Assembly (NCBI RefSeq): GCF_018403765.1
Contig: NZ_BOVQ01000003.1
Span: 1 to 64,000 of the forward strand
Source of the DNA: Lactococcus nasutitermitis
GTDB taxonomy: Bacteria > Bacillota > Bacilli > Lactobacillales > Streptococcaceae
DNA: 64,000 nt
Direction of reading: 5' to 3'
The position numbers were made by a program, and so were the translations under genes. The notes under the pieces were generated by a model that worked only from the letters and a program-made list of their open reading frames with translations, had not been told where the DNA came from and did not search any database. Below, piece by piece: positions 52,132-61,576 of the stretch (the stretch's first letter is position 1; each line of letters opens with the position of its first letter).

Positions 52132-53439
52132 TTAAGCCTTCGTCGTTTTTTCTTCATCTGGTAAAATCAGATTGAGCAGAATTCCTAAAATCGTGGCAAT
52201 AGCAACAGGTGAAACTTGCAAACTATGCGTGCCGTAACTGATGTCAATCACCATGCCGCCAATTCCTATGACAAGGACGACAGACGAAATCAAAAGATTG
52301 CGTTTGACATCAAAATTCACTTTATTTTCTACCAAAATCTTCAGACCAGATGCGGCAATCACACCAAACAGCGCAATTGACGCACCGCCAATTACCGGAG
52401 CTGGAATGGAATGCAGGAGCGCTGTGATTTTGCCAATGAAACTAATCACAACCGCCAACGCTGCAGCACCTGCAATCACGTAAATCGAATGGATTTTCGT
52501 AATCGCCATGACACCGATATTTTCCCCATAACTTGTCACCGGTGGAGCACCGAGAAAACCAGCGATAATCTGCGCTACACCGTCACCACTCAAGGTTTTA
52601 TCCAAACCTGGTTCGCGGAAATAATCTTTCCCTGTCAAGCTGTTAAGCACCATGATATGTCCAAAATGCTCAGTCATCGTGACAAAGGCAATCGGCGCCA
52701 TTGTCAAAATCGCACTCGGATAAAATGCCCAATGATAACTTGCAAAAGGAATTTCCACTGGTGGCACAGACAGCCAATGTGCCTGCGCAACACCAGAAAA
52801 GCTCACAATCGTCTGCCCTGTCAGTTTTCCAATGATAAGCGCTGCCACATAACCCGTGATAATTCCCAGCAAAATCGGCACTACACTGAAAAATCCTTTA
52901 CCATAAATACTATAAACGACAATCGAAAGCACAGTAATCAGAGCAATCACGAGGAAAGCCAGACTGTAGCCCGTGAGGTTCGCCGTGTCTTTGTACATTG
53001 CATCATTAATCGCTGTCGGCGCCAAGTTCAGCCCAATCACCATGACAATCGGCCCAACCACAATCGGCGGCAGCACTTTGTCAATCCAATCACGTCCCGC
53101 AAAACGAATAATTAAGGCAACCAGCAGATAAACTAGTCCACCAGTCATCGCACCTTGAGCAATCGCTGGCATTCCACCATGCTTCATCAGCAAGGTCATT
53201 GCGCCAATATAAGCAAAGCTTGAACCCATATAAGCTGGTACTTTGAAACGTGTCACGCTCATGTGCGCCAGCGTTCCCAGCCCCGAACTCAGCAGGGCAA
53301 TCGCTGGATTGATGCCGACAATAATCGGTACCAGCACCGTCGAGCCAAACATCGCAAATAAATGCTGAAAAGAGAGTCCAAACCATTGCGCATTTCCCGG
53401 CTTTTCATCAACTTTTAGAATAATGTCATCTTGATTCAC
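52132..53439 (-). CDS. pyrP: uracil permease
   Basis: 435-residue nucleobase transporter of the NCS2/UraA family, about 12-14 membrane helices. It opens WFGLSFQHLFAMFGSTVLVP, and TMTEHFGHIMVLNSLTGKDY carries the conserved acidic residue of the family. Second gene of the pyr operon, 34 bases after pyrR. Imports uracil; regulated with the operon by PyrR. Confidence 0.95.
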   Translation of the reverse strand: MNQDDIILKVDEKPGNAQWFGLSFQHLFAMFGSTVLVPIIVGINPAIALLSSGLGTLAHMSVTRFKVPAYMGSSFAYIGAMTLLMKHGGMPAIAQGAMTGGLVYLLVALIIRFAGRDWIDKVLPPIVVGPIVMVIGLNLAPTAINDAMYKDTANLTGYSLAFLVIALITVLSIVVYSIYGKGFFSVVPILLGIITGYVAALIIGKLTGQTIVSFSGVAQAHWLSVPPVEIPFASYHWAFYPSAILTMAPIAFVTMTEHFGHIMVLNSLTGKDYFREPGLDKTLSGDGVAQIIAGFLGAPPVTSYGENIGVMAITKIHSIYVIAGAAALAVVISFIGKITALLHSIPAPVIGGASIALFGVIAASGLKILVENKVNFDVKRNLLISSVVLVIGIGGMVIDISYGTHSLQVSPVAIATILGILLNLILPDEEKTTKA

Positions 53440-53473
53440 TTTCGCCTCCTTTTATATTGCCAAATGAACCCAC

Positions 53474-53995
53474 TCAGTCTACTTTGCTAATCAAAATACT
53501 GTCGGCACCGTCATGCTCCATCATTTGAACAATGATTTCTTCATCATGTGCTGTGGGAATATTTTTCCCGACATAGTCCGCACGGATAGGGAGTTCACGA
53601 TGTCCACGGTCAACAAGGACTGCCAACTGTACGCGCGCTGGACGACCGAGTTTTACCAGTCCGTCAATCGCCGCACGAATGGTTCGTCCAGTATAAAGCA
53701 CATCATCAACGAGGATAATATCTTTCCCTGTCACATCAACATCAATCTCCGTTGTATCAACGTCTGATTGCTTATCATCACGAAATGGCTTCGTATCCAG
53801 CTCACCAAAAGGAATGGAAATATTTTCAAGCTGTGAAAGTCGCTCTTGAATGCGCTTTGCAAGATAGACACCACGCGTTTTGATGCCGACCAAGACCAGC
53901 TTATCCAGCTCTTTATTTCGCTCAATAATTTCGTAAGTAATTCGCGTGATTGCACGCTTCATCGTGATTTCATCAATAATTTCTTTATTAGCCAT
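53474..53995 (-). CDS. pyrR: PyrR bifunctional attenuation regulator/uracil phosphoribosyltransferase
   Basis: 173 residues from the ATG at 53995 with AAGGAG 5 bases upstream. It has a phosphoribosyltransferase fold with the PRPP loop [20 protein letters not shown]. When UMP is bound it binds the leader RNA and promotes termination. First gene of the pyr operon, directly behind its leader. Confidence 0.96.
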   Translation of the reverse strand: MANKEIIDEITMKRAITRITYEIIERNKELDKLVLVGIKTRGVYLAKRIQERLSQLENISIPFGELDTKPFRDDKQSDVDTTEIDVDVTGKDIILVDDVLYTGRTIRAAIDGLVKLGRPARVQLAVLVDRGHRELPIRADYVGKNIPTAHDEEIIVQMMEHDGADSILISKVD

Positions 53996-54042
53996 TTTGG
54001 CTCCTTTCGTATCTTGCAGATTTTGCTCAGTCAAAGCCGAAC

Positions 54043-54184
54043 AAAAAGCCCACATCCATAGAATGCGGGCTGAGTATCAGAAAATTTTTTTACAAATGTT
54101 AGAGTTTTCCGACCTTGCCTGCCTCTCTGGACAAACTTAAAGGTTTCTATCAAGTAGTATATCAAATTTCTCAAAAAATTGCAA
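54043..54184 (-). promoter_or_regulatory. pyr operon promoter and PyrR attenuator leader
   Basis: TTGCAA (54184-54179) and TATACT (54161-54156) with a 17-base spacer give the promoter. The leader carries the PyrR-binding core GTCCAGAGAGGC (54132-54121). A terminator hairpin AGCCCGCAT...ATGTGGGCT with a T run (54071-54043) follows. This is the standard PyrR layout: UMP-bound PyrR exposes the terminator. Confidence 0.92.
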
Positions 54185-54210
54185 TATTTTTTGGTTTTGT
54201 TTGTTTGAAA

Positions 54211-54307
54211 TTTTTTGACAGTTCCGTCAAAAAAATTTTACGGGCAAATTGACTTTTGACAGGCTGAGAATAAATTCTCTAGTCCCTCGGAAGACCTGTC
54301 AAAAATT
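54211..54307. repeat. two adjacent TTTTTGACAG palindromes, one with a 30-base insert
   Basis: TTTTTTGACAGTTCCGTCAAAAAA (54211-54235), then TTTTGACAGG ... CCTGTCAAAAAT (54254-54307) with unrelated sequence between the arms. The second forms a long stem-loop after the SDR gene and may act as its terminator. Confidence 0.65.
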
Positions 54308-55028
54308 ATTTTATCGTCCAGCCACCATCAATCGGCACGACTGCGCCTGTCATATAGCTTGCCGCAGGACTTGCGAGAAAAAGTGTCAACTGGGCAACTT
54401 CATCTGCGCTTGCCCAGCGCTTTGCCGGTGTTTCATTTGCCACCCATTCTGCCATTTTTCCGTCATTTTCCGTGAAATCGCGCGCATTCATCGGCGTATC
54501 AATCGCACCTGGCGCAATCGCCAGTACTTGAATGCCGTGCCCAGCTTCATCAAGTGCGAGCTGCTTTGTCAAGCCAACAATCGCATGTTTGCTCGCTGTA
54601 TAAGCAATCCCACCACCGCCAGCGACCAAACCTGCAACCGACGCCATATTGATAATCACACCCGATTTTTGAGCTTTCATTTTCGGTAAAAATGCCTGCA
54701 CCATCAAAAATTGACTGTCCAAATTGGTCTGCAAAATCCGCCGCCAACTCGCAAAATCAGTTTCTTCAAGTGTCCGATAATCGTCCAAAACACCTGCCGT
54801 ATTGCACAAAATATCAATCGTCCCCACTTCGTCAGCCAATTTTTTGACAGAAAGTTCATCCGACACATTACAGATTATTTTTGACAGACCTGTCAAATTT
54901 GACAGAGGAATTTCTTGAATATCCACCGCAAAAACCTGCGCGCCAGCTGCCAAAAATGCCTCTGCCTGAGCACGTCCAATACCGCTCGCAGCCCCCGTCA
55001 CAAGCACTTTTTTTCCTGCAGATGTCAT
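54306..55028 (-). CDS. short-chain dehydrogenase/reductase (FabG-like)
   Basis: 240 residues from the ATG at 55028 (GAGG just upstream, overlapping the previous gene's end). It has TGAASGIGRAQ (NAD(P) binding), CNTAGVL, the catalytic Ser in NMASVAG, and YTASKHAIVG with Tyr and Lys. Ends PIDGGWTIK. The substrate is unknown; it is a stand-alone oxidoreductase rather than a fatty-acid operon gene. Operon metG-DUF2829-SDR. Confidence 0.9.
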   Translation of the reverse strand: MTSAGKKVLVTGAASGIGRAQAEAFLAAGAQVFAVDIQEIPLSNLTGLSKIICNVSDELSVKKLADEVGTIDILCNTAGVLDDYRTLEETDFASWRRILQTNLDSQFLMVQAFLPKMKAQKSGVIINMASVAGLVAGGGGIAYTASKHAIVGLTKQLALDEAGHGIQVLAIAPGAIDTPMNARDFTENDGKMAEWVANETPAKRWASADEVAQLTLFLASPAASYMTGAVVPIDGGWTIK

Positions 55029-55273
55029 TTGACCTCTACCCAATCCTCAGCGAGTACATCACAAGGTGTTGGCGCCCACATCGAAAATTCCTTGTCCTCA
55101 CCTTTCACGCTAATCAGAAAATACGGTGTGACAGAGAGTTTTTCGCCATTTTCCAGAGTAATGGCATCATACAATTTTACATAATTTTCAGCGCCGCCCC
55201 AGCCTTCTGTCCGCACGACTTTTTTGCCAGCTTTCAACAAGCTCAGCGCTTTTTCAAATGTCATTTTTTCCAT
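55025..55273 (-). CDS. DUF2829 protein (Tad2-like family)
   Basis: The 82-residue protein begins MTFEKALSLLKAGKKVVRTEG and ends DVLAEDWVEVK, the classic DUF2829 layout. A strand region (YDAITLENGEKLSVTPYFLI) lies between. Phage members of this family include the Thoeris anti-defence protein Tad2, which binds the cyclic ADP-ribose signal; most members are uncharacterised. The ATG at 55273 is one base after the metG stop and a second ATG lies at 55264. Its gene is tightly between metG and an SDR. Confidence 0.85.
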   Translation of the reverse strand: MEKMTFEKALSLLKAGKKVVRTEGWGGAENYVKLYDAITLENGEKLSVTPYFLISVKGEDKEFSMWAPTPCDVLAEDWVEVK

Positions 55274-55274
55274 C

Positions 55275-57248
55275 TTATCCAATCAATGCGCCAGCAGGAA
55301 TATCGCTATCCACCGTCAGAACGCGCAGTTTTCCGTCAAATTCTGCCGACAAAATCATGCCCTCAGAAACATATTTCTTCATCATCTTGCGTGGTTTCAA
55401 GTTCGCAACGATTTGCAATTTCTTTCCGACGAGTTCTTGCTCCTCAGGATAAAATTGCGCAATGCCTGATAAAATCGTCCGCGTGCCTTTATCACCAGCA
55501 TTCAATTCAAATTTCAACAATTTATTAGAACCTTCAACACGTTCAACAGCAACAACTTCTGCCACACGAATTTCCGATTTGTCAAAAGTATCAAATTCAA
55601 TCTCAGATTTATTCAAAATCAATTCTTTTTCGTCAGCAACAACAGTATTTCCGCCCATTTGTGTCTTGATATACGCCACTTCTTCCTCTGTATCAAGACG
55701 TGGGAAGATAGGTTCACCTTTAGCCACGACAGGTGCCGTATAAGCATAGCCAAATGTCAAATTTTCAAGTGCAAATTGTGTCTCAGACAGTCCAAGTTGG
55801 GCAAAGATTTTTTCAGATGTGCCGTGCATGAAAGGTTGCAAGAAGCTTGCAATCACGCGCAAACTCTCAGCCAGATGATAAAGTACATTGTTGAGTTTTT
55901 CCTTATCATCGTCAGATTTCGCAAGCACCCAAGGCGCCGTTTCATCAATATATTTATTCGTCCGCGAAATCAAGGTCCAAATCTCAGCCAGTGCCACATT
56001 GAACTCAAATTTATCCATAGCTGTATGGTAATTTGCTGTGACTTTTGCCGCCAAATTTTCCAAATCTGTGTCAAATTCTGTCGCCACACCTGTATTTTCA
56101 ATCTTGCCCGCATTGTATTTGTTAATCATCGCAACCGTTCGATTGAGAAGGTTTCCCAAATCATTTGCCAAATCATAGTTAATCCTATCGACAAAATCTT
56201 CAGGTGTGAAAATACCGTCCGCCCCAAATGAAATCGCGCGAAGCAAGTAATAACGAACTGGGTCCAGCCCATAACGCTCCACCAGCATATCCGAATAAAC
56301 GACGTTTCCCTTTGATTTCGACATTTTGCCGTCTTTCATCAAAAGCCAGCCATGACCAAACACCTGAACAGGTGGTTTCAAGCCCAGCGCATGAAGCATG
56401 ATAGGCCAGTAAATCGTGTGAAAACGAACAATTTCCTTACCGACCATGTTAATTCCCGGCCAGAATTTTTTGAAATTACTATCGTCCTCAGAACCGTACC
56501 CCAGCGCCGTGATATAGTTCAACAGCGCATCAAACCAGACATAAACTACGTGTTTCGGATTTGATTTTACAGGAATGCCCCAAGTGAAGCTCGTCCGCGT
56601 CAGCGCCAAATCTTCCAAACCTGGCTTGATGAAGTTGTTAATCATCTCATTTTTGCGAATTTCAGGCTGAATAAAATCAGGGTGCGTCTCATAATAATCC
56701 AAAAGCCAATCTGCGTATTTCCCCATACGGAAGAAATAGGTTTCTTCTTCTACCCATTCCACTTCATGTCCACTAGGCGCAATTCCACCAGTAACGATGC
56801 CATTTTCATCACGAAAAACTTCTTCAAGCTGAGTTTCTGTGAAATATTCCTCATCAGAAACAGAATACCAGCCAGCATATTTACCCAAATAAATATCATC
56901 TTGCGCAAGCAACTGCTCAAAAGCCTCTTGTACAGCCTTTTCATGGTAATCGTCCGTTGTCCGGATAAATTTATCATAAGAAATATCTAATAACTTCCAC
57001 AAAGCTTTCACATCTTCTGCCATTGGGTCGAGATATTCTTTAGGCGTCAGTCCAAGTTCCTCAGCTTTACGCTGAATTTTCATCCCATGTTCATCTAAAC
57101 CCGTCAGATAAAAAGTATCAAAGCCCATCAAGCGTTTGTAACGTGCCAAAACGTCACAAGCAATCGTTGTATAGCTTGAACCCAAATGCAATTTCCCAGA
57201 GGGATAATAAATCGGCGTTGTGATGTAAAAAGTTTTGTTTTCAGTCAT
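55275..57248 (-). CDS. metG: methionyl-tRNA synthetase
   Basis: 657 residues, long form. HIGH-like [13 protein letters not shown] near the start, the insertion domain, KMSKS as [14 protein letters not shown] and an anticodon-binding helix bundle. A C-terminal EMAPII-like tRNA-binding domain follows ([20 protein letters not shown] ... LKPRKM). No T-box leader is visible in the 125 bases upstream. Ends one base before the DUF2829 gene. Confidence 0.97.
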   Translation of the reverse strand: MTENKTFYITTPIYYPSGKLHLGSSYTTIACDVLARYKRLMGFDTFYLTGLDEHGMKIQRKAEELGLTPKEYLDPMAEDVKALWKLLDISYDKFIRTTDDYHEKAVQEAFEQLLAQDDIYLGKYAGWYSVSDEEYFTETQLEEVFRDENGIVTGGIAPSGHEVEWVEEETYFFRMGKYADWLLDYYETHPDFIQPEIRKNEMINNFIKPGLEDLALTRTSFTWGIPVKSNPKHVVYVWFDALLNYITALGYGSEDDSNFKKFWPGINMVGKEIVRFHTIYWPIMLHALGLKPPVQVFGHGWLLMKDGKMSKSKGNVVYSDMLVERYGLDPVRYYLLRAISFGADGIFTPEDFVDRINYDLANDLGNLLNRTVAMINKYNAGKIENTGVATEFDTDLENLAAKVTANYHTAMDKFEFNVALAEIWTLISRTNKYIDETAPWVLAKSDDDKEKLNNVLYHLAESLRVIASFLQPFMHGTSEKIFAQLGLSETQFALENLTFGYAYTAPVVAKGEPIFPRLDTEEEVAYIKTQMGGNTVVADEKELILNKSEIEFDTFDKSEIRVAEVVAVERVEGSNKLLKFELNAGDKGTRTILSGIAQFYPEEQELVGKKLQIVANLKPRKMMKKYVSEGMILSAEFDGKLRVLTVDSDIPAGALIG

Positions 57249-57333
57249 TGTTGAAATTTTCTCCTAGTCAAATGAGACTCTTATTTTGAGATTTTTTTGA
57301 AAATCTTACCTTTAATTATAACATTTTTAAGCC

Positions 57334-57366
57334 AAAAAGTTCTATCATCACTGATAGAACTCTTTT
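57334..57366. terminator. terminator of the PadR/DUF4097 operon, usable on both strands
   Basis: GTTCTATCA-GTGA-TGATAGAAC arms with A and T flanks, 8 bases after the stop at 57374. Confidence 0.82.
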
Positions 57367-57373
57367 CTTCAAA

Positions 57374-58531
57374 TCATTTTACTGTTACATTTCCACGCTT
57401 TGACCAAGCTTTGAGGATATTTTCTGTATTTCCTCCAACTTGACCTATTTTATAGCCTTGTGTTTTAACTTCATAACTACTATCTGAACAACTACATTTT
57501 GTCATGCCCGTATCTGAGCGCAGTTCAAAAGCAAAAGAATCTGTATTTCCAACATAAAGTTTGATATTGCCATTATCAGAGCCTACTTCAAGTAAGCTAA
57601 ATCCTGTAATTTCTCCATAAATATTGCCACTATGTGCTTGTAGTTGTGCAAGAAGGGCAAAACTTTTTATCATTTTTAAATTGCCACTGTGCAGTTGCAT
57701 TTTTACCTTCTTGAAATGACTATCGTCAAAAGTGATATTGCCACTTTTAAAAGTAAAATCTGCTTCTTCAGCAATCAGTTGTTGCACTTTTACATTACCA
57801 CTTTTTGCTTCAAAATCAAGTTTTTCTGTTATTAAATTTTCTAGCTTTGCATTGCCACTTGTCAGTTTCATCTGAAGTTGGGAAAATTCGCTATCAGTCA
57901 TCGTCAGATTACCAGAACGACAGTCAAACGCAAGTTCAGCGATACGGAGCTGATAAATTTTTAAATTTCCCGTCATCGCTTGAACACTTAATTTTCCTTG
58001 GAAATTTTCAGGCAATAAAAGAAGCATTTTTGCACGAAATGGTCGTGGTAAGCCAAAAAGTTTCGGACGTTGTCCACTTTCAATCTTAAGTTCTGCTCCA
58101 TTTTCAATAGTATTCGCAAAAAAAGCTGGATTTTGCGTGTTCATATATTCTTTCAGATGAATTTTACCATCTTTTGCTGTTGAAATTTCGAGTTCATCTG
58201 TCTGATTATTGAGAGAAATTTGTGAAAAATCTGCACTCTTAAAAATAACTTCATTTGCAAGTGATAACTGTGTATTTCCTTGCCGCAAACTTTCTTTCGC
58301 CAAGTTCGTCTGATTTTTTTCTTGTGCCATTTCATCCAGAACTTCTCTCAAATCTCCCATCTCAAAAAAGGCTTGTTCACTTGCTTCTTGGTCTGAGAGT
58401 CCGTCTGACTTATGAGCTTGTGTGGCATCTAAAAGATTGCCATAAACTTCTTGATACAAGTCTTTTGTCTCTGCTGTTTCTTCATAGTTTTGAAATACTG
58501 CATCTAACTTTTGTTTTAATAGTTCTTCCAT
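57374..58531 (-). CDS. HAAS-like/DUF4097 beta-repeat protein (LiaG-like)
   Basis: 385 residues. The first ~75 are a helical DUF1700/HAAS-like segment (KSDGLSDQEASEQAFFEMGD). The rest is DUF4097 with many short beta repeats of the type SGNLKI, SGNAKL, SGNVKV and SGNITF. No signal peptide or membrane helix is visible. Such genes typically follow a PadR regulator and belong to envelope-stress systems. The gene overlaps the PadR gene by 16 bases. The repeats are quite regular, about 18-20 residues apart. Confidence 0.85.
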   Translation of the reverse strand: MEELLKQKLDAVFQNYEETAETKDLYQEVYGNLLDATQAHKSDGLSDQEASEQAFFEMGDLREVLDEMAQEKNQTNLAKESLRQGNTQLSLANEVIFKSADFSQISLNNQTDELEISTAKDGKIHLKEYMNTQNPAFFANTIENGAELKIESGQRPKLFGLPRPFRAKMLLLLPENFQGKLSVQAMTGNLKIYQLRIAELAFDCRSGNLTMTDSEFSQLQMKLTSGNAKLENLITEKLDFEAKSGNVKVQQLIAEEADFTFKSGNITFDDSHFKKVKMQLHSGNLKMIKSFALLAQLQAHSGNIYGEITGFSLLEVGSDNGNIKLYVGNTDSFAFELRSDTGMTKCSCSDSSYEVKTQGYKIGQVGGNTENILKAWSKRGNVTVK

Positions 58532-58881
58532 GAGTTATCTCCATTGATTTTTCCTGTGATAAGTTGTGTGATGATAGCTTGAGCAAATTGCCAAGATTTC
58601 TGAGCCTTTGCGAGGTTTTCTAGTCCTTGTGCGCTGATACTGTAATATTTCCTGCGTCCTCCCTGACTTTCATCTCCCCAATAACTTGTGATGTCGCCTG
58701 CTTTTTCCAGTCTTCTGAATACTGTGTAAAGCGTTGCTTCATTGAGTTCATACTTATTTTGACTGAGTTCTTTGACCGTTTTTACAATCTCATAGCCATA
58801 ACTATCATGCTGCGATAAGATATTGAGAATGATTGCATTGACATGACCACGAATGATGTCTTTTGAAATTTCTTCTGCCAT
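58516..58881 (-). CDS. PadR-family transcriptional regulator
   Basis: 121 residues with a winged helix (RGHVNAIILNILSQHDSYGYE, EATLYTVFRRLEKAGDI) and the PadR wing with GGRRKYYSISAQG. GGAGG precedes the ATG. Expected to repress its own operon and respond to an envelope or small-molecule signal. First gene of the two-gene unit with the DUF4097 protein. Confidence 0.92.
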   Translation of the reverse strand: MAEEISKDIIRGHVNAIILNILSQHDSYGYEIVKTVKELSQNKYELNEATLYTVFRRLEKAGDITSYWGDESQGGRRKYYSISAQGLENLAKAQKSWQFAQAIITQLITGKINGDNSWKNY

Positions 58882-59028
58882 TTTTCCTCCTTGGATTTAT
58901 TCTTACTTAAGTATATTATAATTCAAATTACTGTGTCTGTCAAGGTATTATTCATGAAAATAAAAAATTTTATCCCTAAAGTCTGTGAATTTTGTTATAA
59001 TGAAATTATCAAAACATAAGGAAATCCT

Positions 59029-59868
59029 ATGAAATATAAATTTATCTCTTGGAATATTGACTCACTCAATGCTGCCTTGACTGGCACGAGCGAACGCGCC
59101 GCATTATCAATGGCTGTTGTGGAAAAACTCGCCGCTGAATTGCCCGATGTGCTGGCGATTCAAGAAACAAAACTCAATGATGACACGAAAAAAACGGACA
59201 AGATTTTAGCTATTCTTGCTAAAAAATTTCCTGATTACGCGATTGTTCACCGCATTTCTACCCCACCTGCACGCAAAGGCTATGCTGGCACGATGTACCT
59301 TTACAAAAAAAGTTTGCCTGAGCCTGTCGTGACTTTCCCTGAAATTGACGCACCAGATACGATGGATAGTGAAGGTCGGATTATCACGCTTGAATTTCCT
59401 GATTTTTTCGTGACACAAGTTTATACACCAAACTCTGGTGATGGCTTGAAACGTCTTGCATTGCGTCAAGAATGGGACAGCGCTTATCGTGCTTATTTGC
59501 AAGAGTTGGATAGCACAAAACCTGTTTTTATCTCTGGCGATTTCAATGCCGCCTATCAAGAGATTGACCTTGCCAATCCTAAGAATAATCACAATAATCC
59601 CGGATTCACCGACGAGGAGCGCGCTGGATTTGGCGAACTTTTGACGGCTGGCTTTATTGACAGTTTCCGTCAGGTTCATGGCGCTGTCGAGGGCGTTTAT
59701 AGCTGGTTTTCACAACGTTCACGCATGGCAAAAGTCAATAATACCGGCTGGCGGATTGACTATTGGCTAGTGTCCGAACGTCTAGCAGAGAATATCAAAC
59801 GCTCAGAAATGCTGGATACTGGTGCTAGACAAGACCATTTGCCGATTTTACTGGAAATTGAGCTGTAA
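59029..59868 (+). CDS. exoA: exodeoxyribonuclease III / AP endonuclease
   Basis: 279 residues of the ExoIII family for base excision repair. FISWNIDSLNA, IQETKLND (metal-binding Glu), FISGDFNAAYQEID, and ARQDHLPILLEIEL with the catalytic Asp-His. TAAGGAA precedes the ATG. A ~90-base stem-loop starting with the dispersed palindrome arm TTTTTTGACAG follows (59867-59960). Confidence 0.94.
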   Translation: MKYKFISWNIDSLNAALTGTSERAALSMAVVEKLAAELPDVLAIQETKLNDDTKKTDKILAILAKKFPDYAIVHRISTPPARKGYAGTMYLYKKSLPEPVVTFPEIDAPDTMDSEGRIITLEFPDFFVTQVYTPNSGDGLKRLALRQEWDSAYRAYLQELDSTKPVFISGDFNAAYQEIDLANPKNNHNNPGFTDEERAGFGELLTAGFIDSFRQVHGAVEGVYSWFSQRSRMAKVNNTGWRIDYWLVSERLAENIKRSEMLDTGARQDHLPILLEIEL

Positions 59869-59960
59869 ATTTTTTGACAGAACTGCCACTCGACTTGCGG
59901 ATTTAGCCACTTAGCGAGAGTAGATACCAGAAAGCGTAGCTTTTCGGTGTCAAAAAATGT
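59867..59960. repeat. palindrome with separated arms after exoA
   Basis: TTTTTTGACAG at one end and GTGTCAAAAAA at the other, about 90 bases apart, with an unrelated middle that contains GAACTGCC. It looks like the dispersed palindrome split by an insert, or a miniature element with terminal inverted repeats. A further half copy is at 60004. Confidence 0.5.
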
Positions 59961-60057
59961 GAGTAAGAAAAATAGGCTATCAAAGGCTTTTTTCTTTATT
60001 TGATTTTTGACAGTAAATAGAATACAATATAACTGAAAGAAAACCAAAAATAGAAAG

Positions 60058-61122
60058 ATGACAATGAATAAAAAATCACTTCTACTGATACTTGGGGCAA
60101 GCTTAGTTGCTGGTATTAGTCTTGCATTGCCAAGTCCTAGTGCCCTTGCTACCACTAGTCGGGGGGGGGGGGGGGTAAGCCTCTACCGTCTCTACAATAG
60201 CAACTCGGGTGAGCATTTCTATACTGAAAATCTCTATGAAGCAAAATCGCTCCACAATGCTGGCTGGAATTATGAAGGAATAGAAAGTAAGCAACCGACA
60301 TCTGGAGCACCTGTCTATCGTTTGTACAATCCAAATGCTGGGTTGCATTTTTACACAACAAACAGCTATGAAAAAGCCAACCTTGTCGCACATGGTTGGC
60401 GCTATGAAGCTATCGCTTTTTACTCTGGTGGAAATGTTCCACTTTATCGGGCTTATAATCCTAACAGCGGACAGCACAATTACACAACAAGTAGCAGTGA
60501 AGAACAAAGTTTGACCCGCGCTGGTTGGTCAAATGAAGGGATTGCTTTTCAAGCCGCAGCTCTTGGTAATCCTAATGACAACACGATTTCTCGTGTGCCT
60601 GTTTGGCATCCTAATCATCTTTATCAAACAGACCCACGTTGGAGCAACATCCAAATCGGAGATGCAACACTTGGTCCAGAAGGTTGTGGACCGACATCAA
60701 TCGCGATGATTTTGAATGGTTTCGGTGCAAATTACACACCTGTGACGATTGCACAAACAGCACATCAGATTGGTGATTATAATAATCCAAACTATCCCGG
60801 TGATGGGATTGACGGAAAAACGATTCTTAGTACCTTGAGTTATTATGGTATGACAAGCACACACATTACCACACAAAGCCAGCTCGTCAGTCAACTGGCT
60901 GCAGGAAAACCTGTGATTTACGGTATGGAATATCTTTATGTTTATCCCTCAATTTCGCATTTTGTTGTGCTTTATGGTTATAATGCTAGCACAACAACTG
61001 TTTTTGACCCTTTGGGCAAGATTACAGGCGCGCAATCTGTTTCACGACTTTGGAGCCATCCAACACAACTTTCTGACGATTTAGATGCTGGATTTCCTGC
61101 TTGGTCTGTCCTACCAAAATAA
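60058..61122 (+). CDS. secreted C39-like peptidase-fold protein with DUF5648-type repeats
   Basis: 354 residues. Signal peptide ending around SALAT, then an Arg-Gly4 stretch encoded by a 15-base G run. Three ~40-residue repeats of the DUF5648 type follow (YRLYNSNSGEHFYT, YRLYNPNAGLHFYT, YRAYNPNSGQHNYT), thought to bind cell surfaces. The C-terminal C39-like peptidase domain (~185-350) has Cys in EGCGPTSIAM, His in ISHFVVLYGY and Asp in VFDPLG. Likely a cell wall-active or surface peptidase; the target is unknown. The G run makes on/off switching plausible. Confidence 0.88.
   Translation: MTMNKKSLLLILGASLVAGISLALPSPSALATTSRGGGGVSLYRLYNSNSGEHFYTENLYEAKSLHNAGWNYEGIESKQPTSGAPVYRLYNPNAGLHFYTTNSYEKANLVAHGWRYEAIAFYSGGNVPLYRAYNPNSGQHNYTTSSSEEQSLTRAGWSNEGIAFQAAALGNPNDNTISRVPVWHPNHLYQTDPRWSNIQIGDATLGPEGCGPTSIAMILNGFGANYTPVTIAQTAHQIGDYNNPNYPGDGIDGKTILSTLSYYGMTSTHITTQSQLVSQLAAGKPVIYGMEYLYVYPSISHFVVLYGYNASTTTVFDPLGKITGAQSVSRLWSHPTQLSDDLDAGFPAWSVLPK
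60161..60175 (+). repeat. 15-base poly-G tract inside the coding sequence
   Basis: Fifteen G in a row just after the signal peptide of the C39-like protein, in a genome of low GC content. The present length keeps the frame open (Arg-Gly-Gly-Gly-Gly-Val). Change by one or two bases would stop translation early. Confidence 0.93.
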
Positions 61123-61131
61123 CTATTATTA

Positions 61132-61154
61132 TTTTTGACAGAACTGTCAAAAAA
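61132..61154. repeat. TTTTTGACAG palindrome
   Basis: TTTTTGACAGAACTGTCAAAAA between the C39-like gene and the ArsC-like gene; identical in core to 37136-37157 and 47887-47908. Confidence 0.75.
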
Positions 61155-61163
61155 TTTGAAAAC

Positions 61164-61192
61164 AAAAAACGGGCCTATCAAAGCTCGTTTTT
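61164..61192 (-). terminator. terminator of the ArsC-like gene
   Basis: AAACGAGC ... GGCCCGTTTTTT on the minus strand. It contains the stop at 61178. Confidence 0.7.
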
Positions 61193-61525
61193 ATACTGTT
61201 CTTCTTTAAATCCAATCATCACAATCTCATCATCTTTGACCATGAGCGGTCGTTTGATGAGCATTCCATTGGAAGCGAGCAATTCGGCTGCTTCTTTTTC
61301 TGACAGGTCTGTCAATTTATCTTTCAAACCTAACTCACGATAAACAAGTCCGCTCGTATTAAAAAATTTTTTGACAGGAAATTTTTTGAACCATTTTTCA
61401 AATTGTGTGGCACTGGGCGGCGTTTGCTTTAGGTCAATCGCCTGATAGCTTACCGCTTGCGCATCTAACACGCTTTTTGCCTTGCGACAGGTGCTACATT
61501 TTGGATACCAGTAAAAAGTGTACAT
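61178..61525 (-). CDS. ArsC/Spx-family thioredoxin-fold protein
   Basis: 115 residues with the CxxC redox pair in YPKCSTCRKAK, FFNTSGLVYRELGL and RPLMVKDDEIVMIGF, typical of the YusI/YffB-like ArsC branch. It may be a thiol reductase rather than a true arsenate reductase; it lacks the RNA polymerase-binding features I expect of Spx. Stand-alone gene. Confidence 0.88.
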   Translation of the reverse strand: MYTFYWYPKCSTCRKAKSVLDAQAVSYQAIDLKQTPPSATQFEKWFKKFPVKKFFNTSGLVYRELGLKDKLTDLSEKEAAELLASNGMLIKRPLMVKDDEIVMIGFKEEQYKNEL

Positions 61526-61576
61526 TTTTTCCTCCTATGCTTTTAGTTCATTATAACATATTTGGGAAATCTAAAT

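Noticed and set aside
52411-53115. 234-codon plus-strand frame inside pyrP
   Set aside because: Shadow of the permease gene with atypical protein composition.
57249-57373. T-box leader before metG
   Set aside because: The interval holds only a PadR/DUF4097 terminator hairpin; no specifier loop or T-box sequence is seen.
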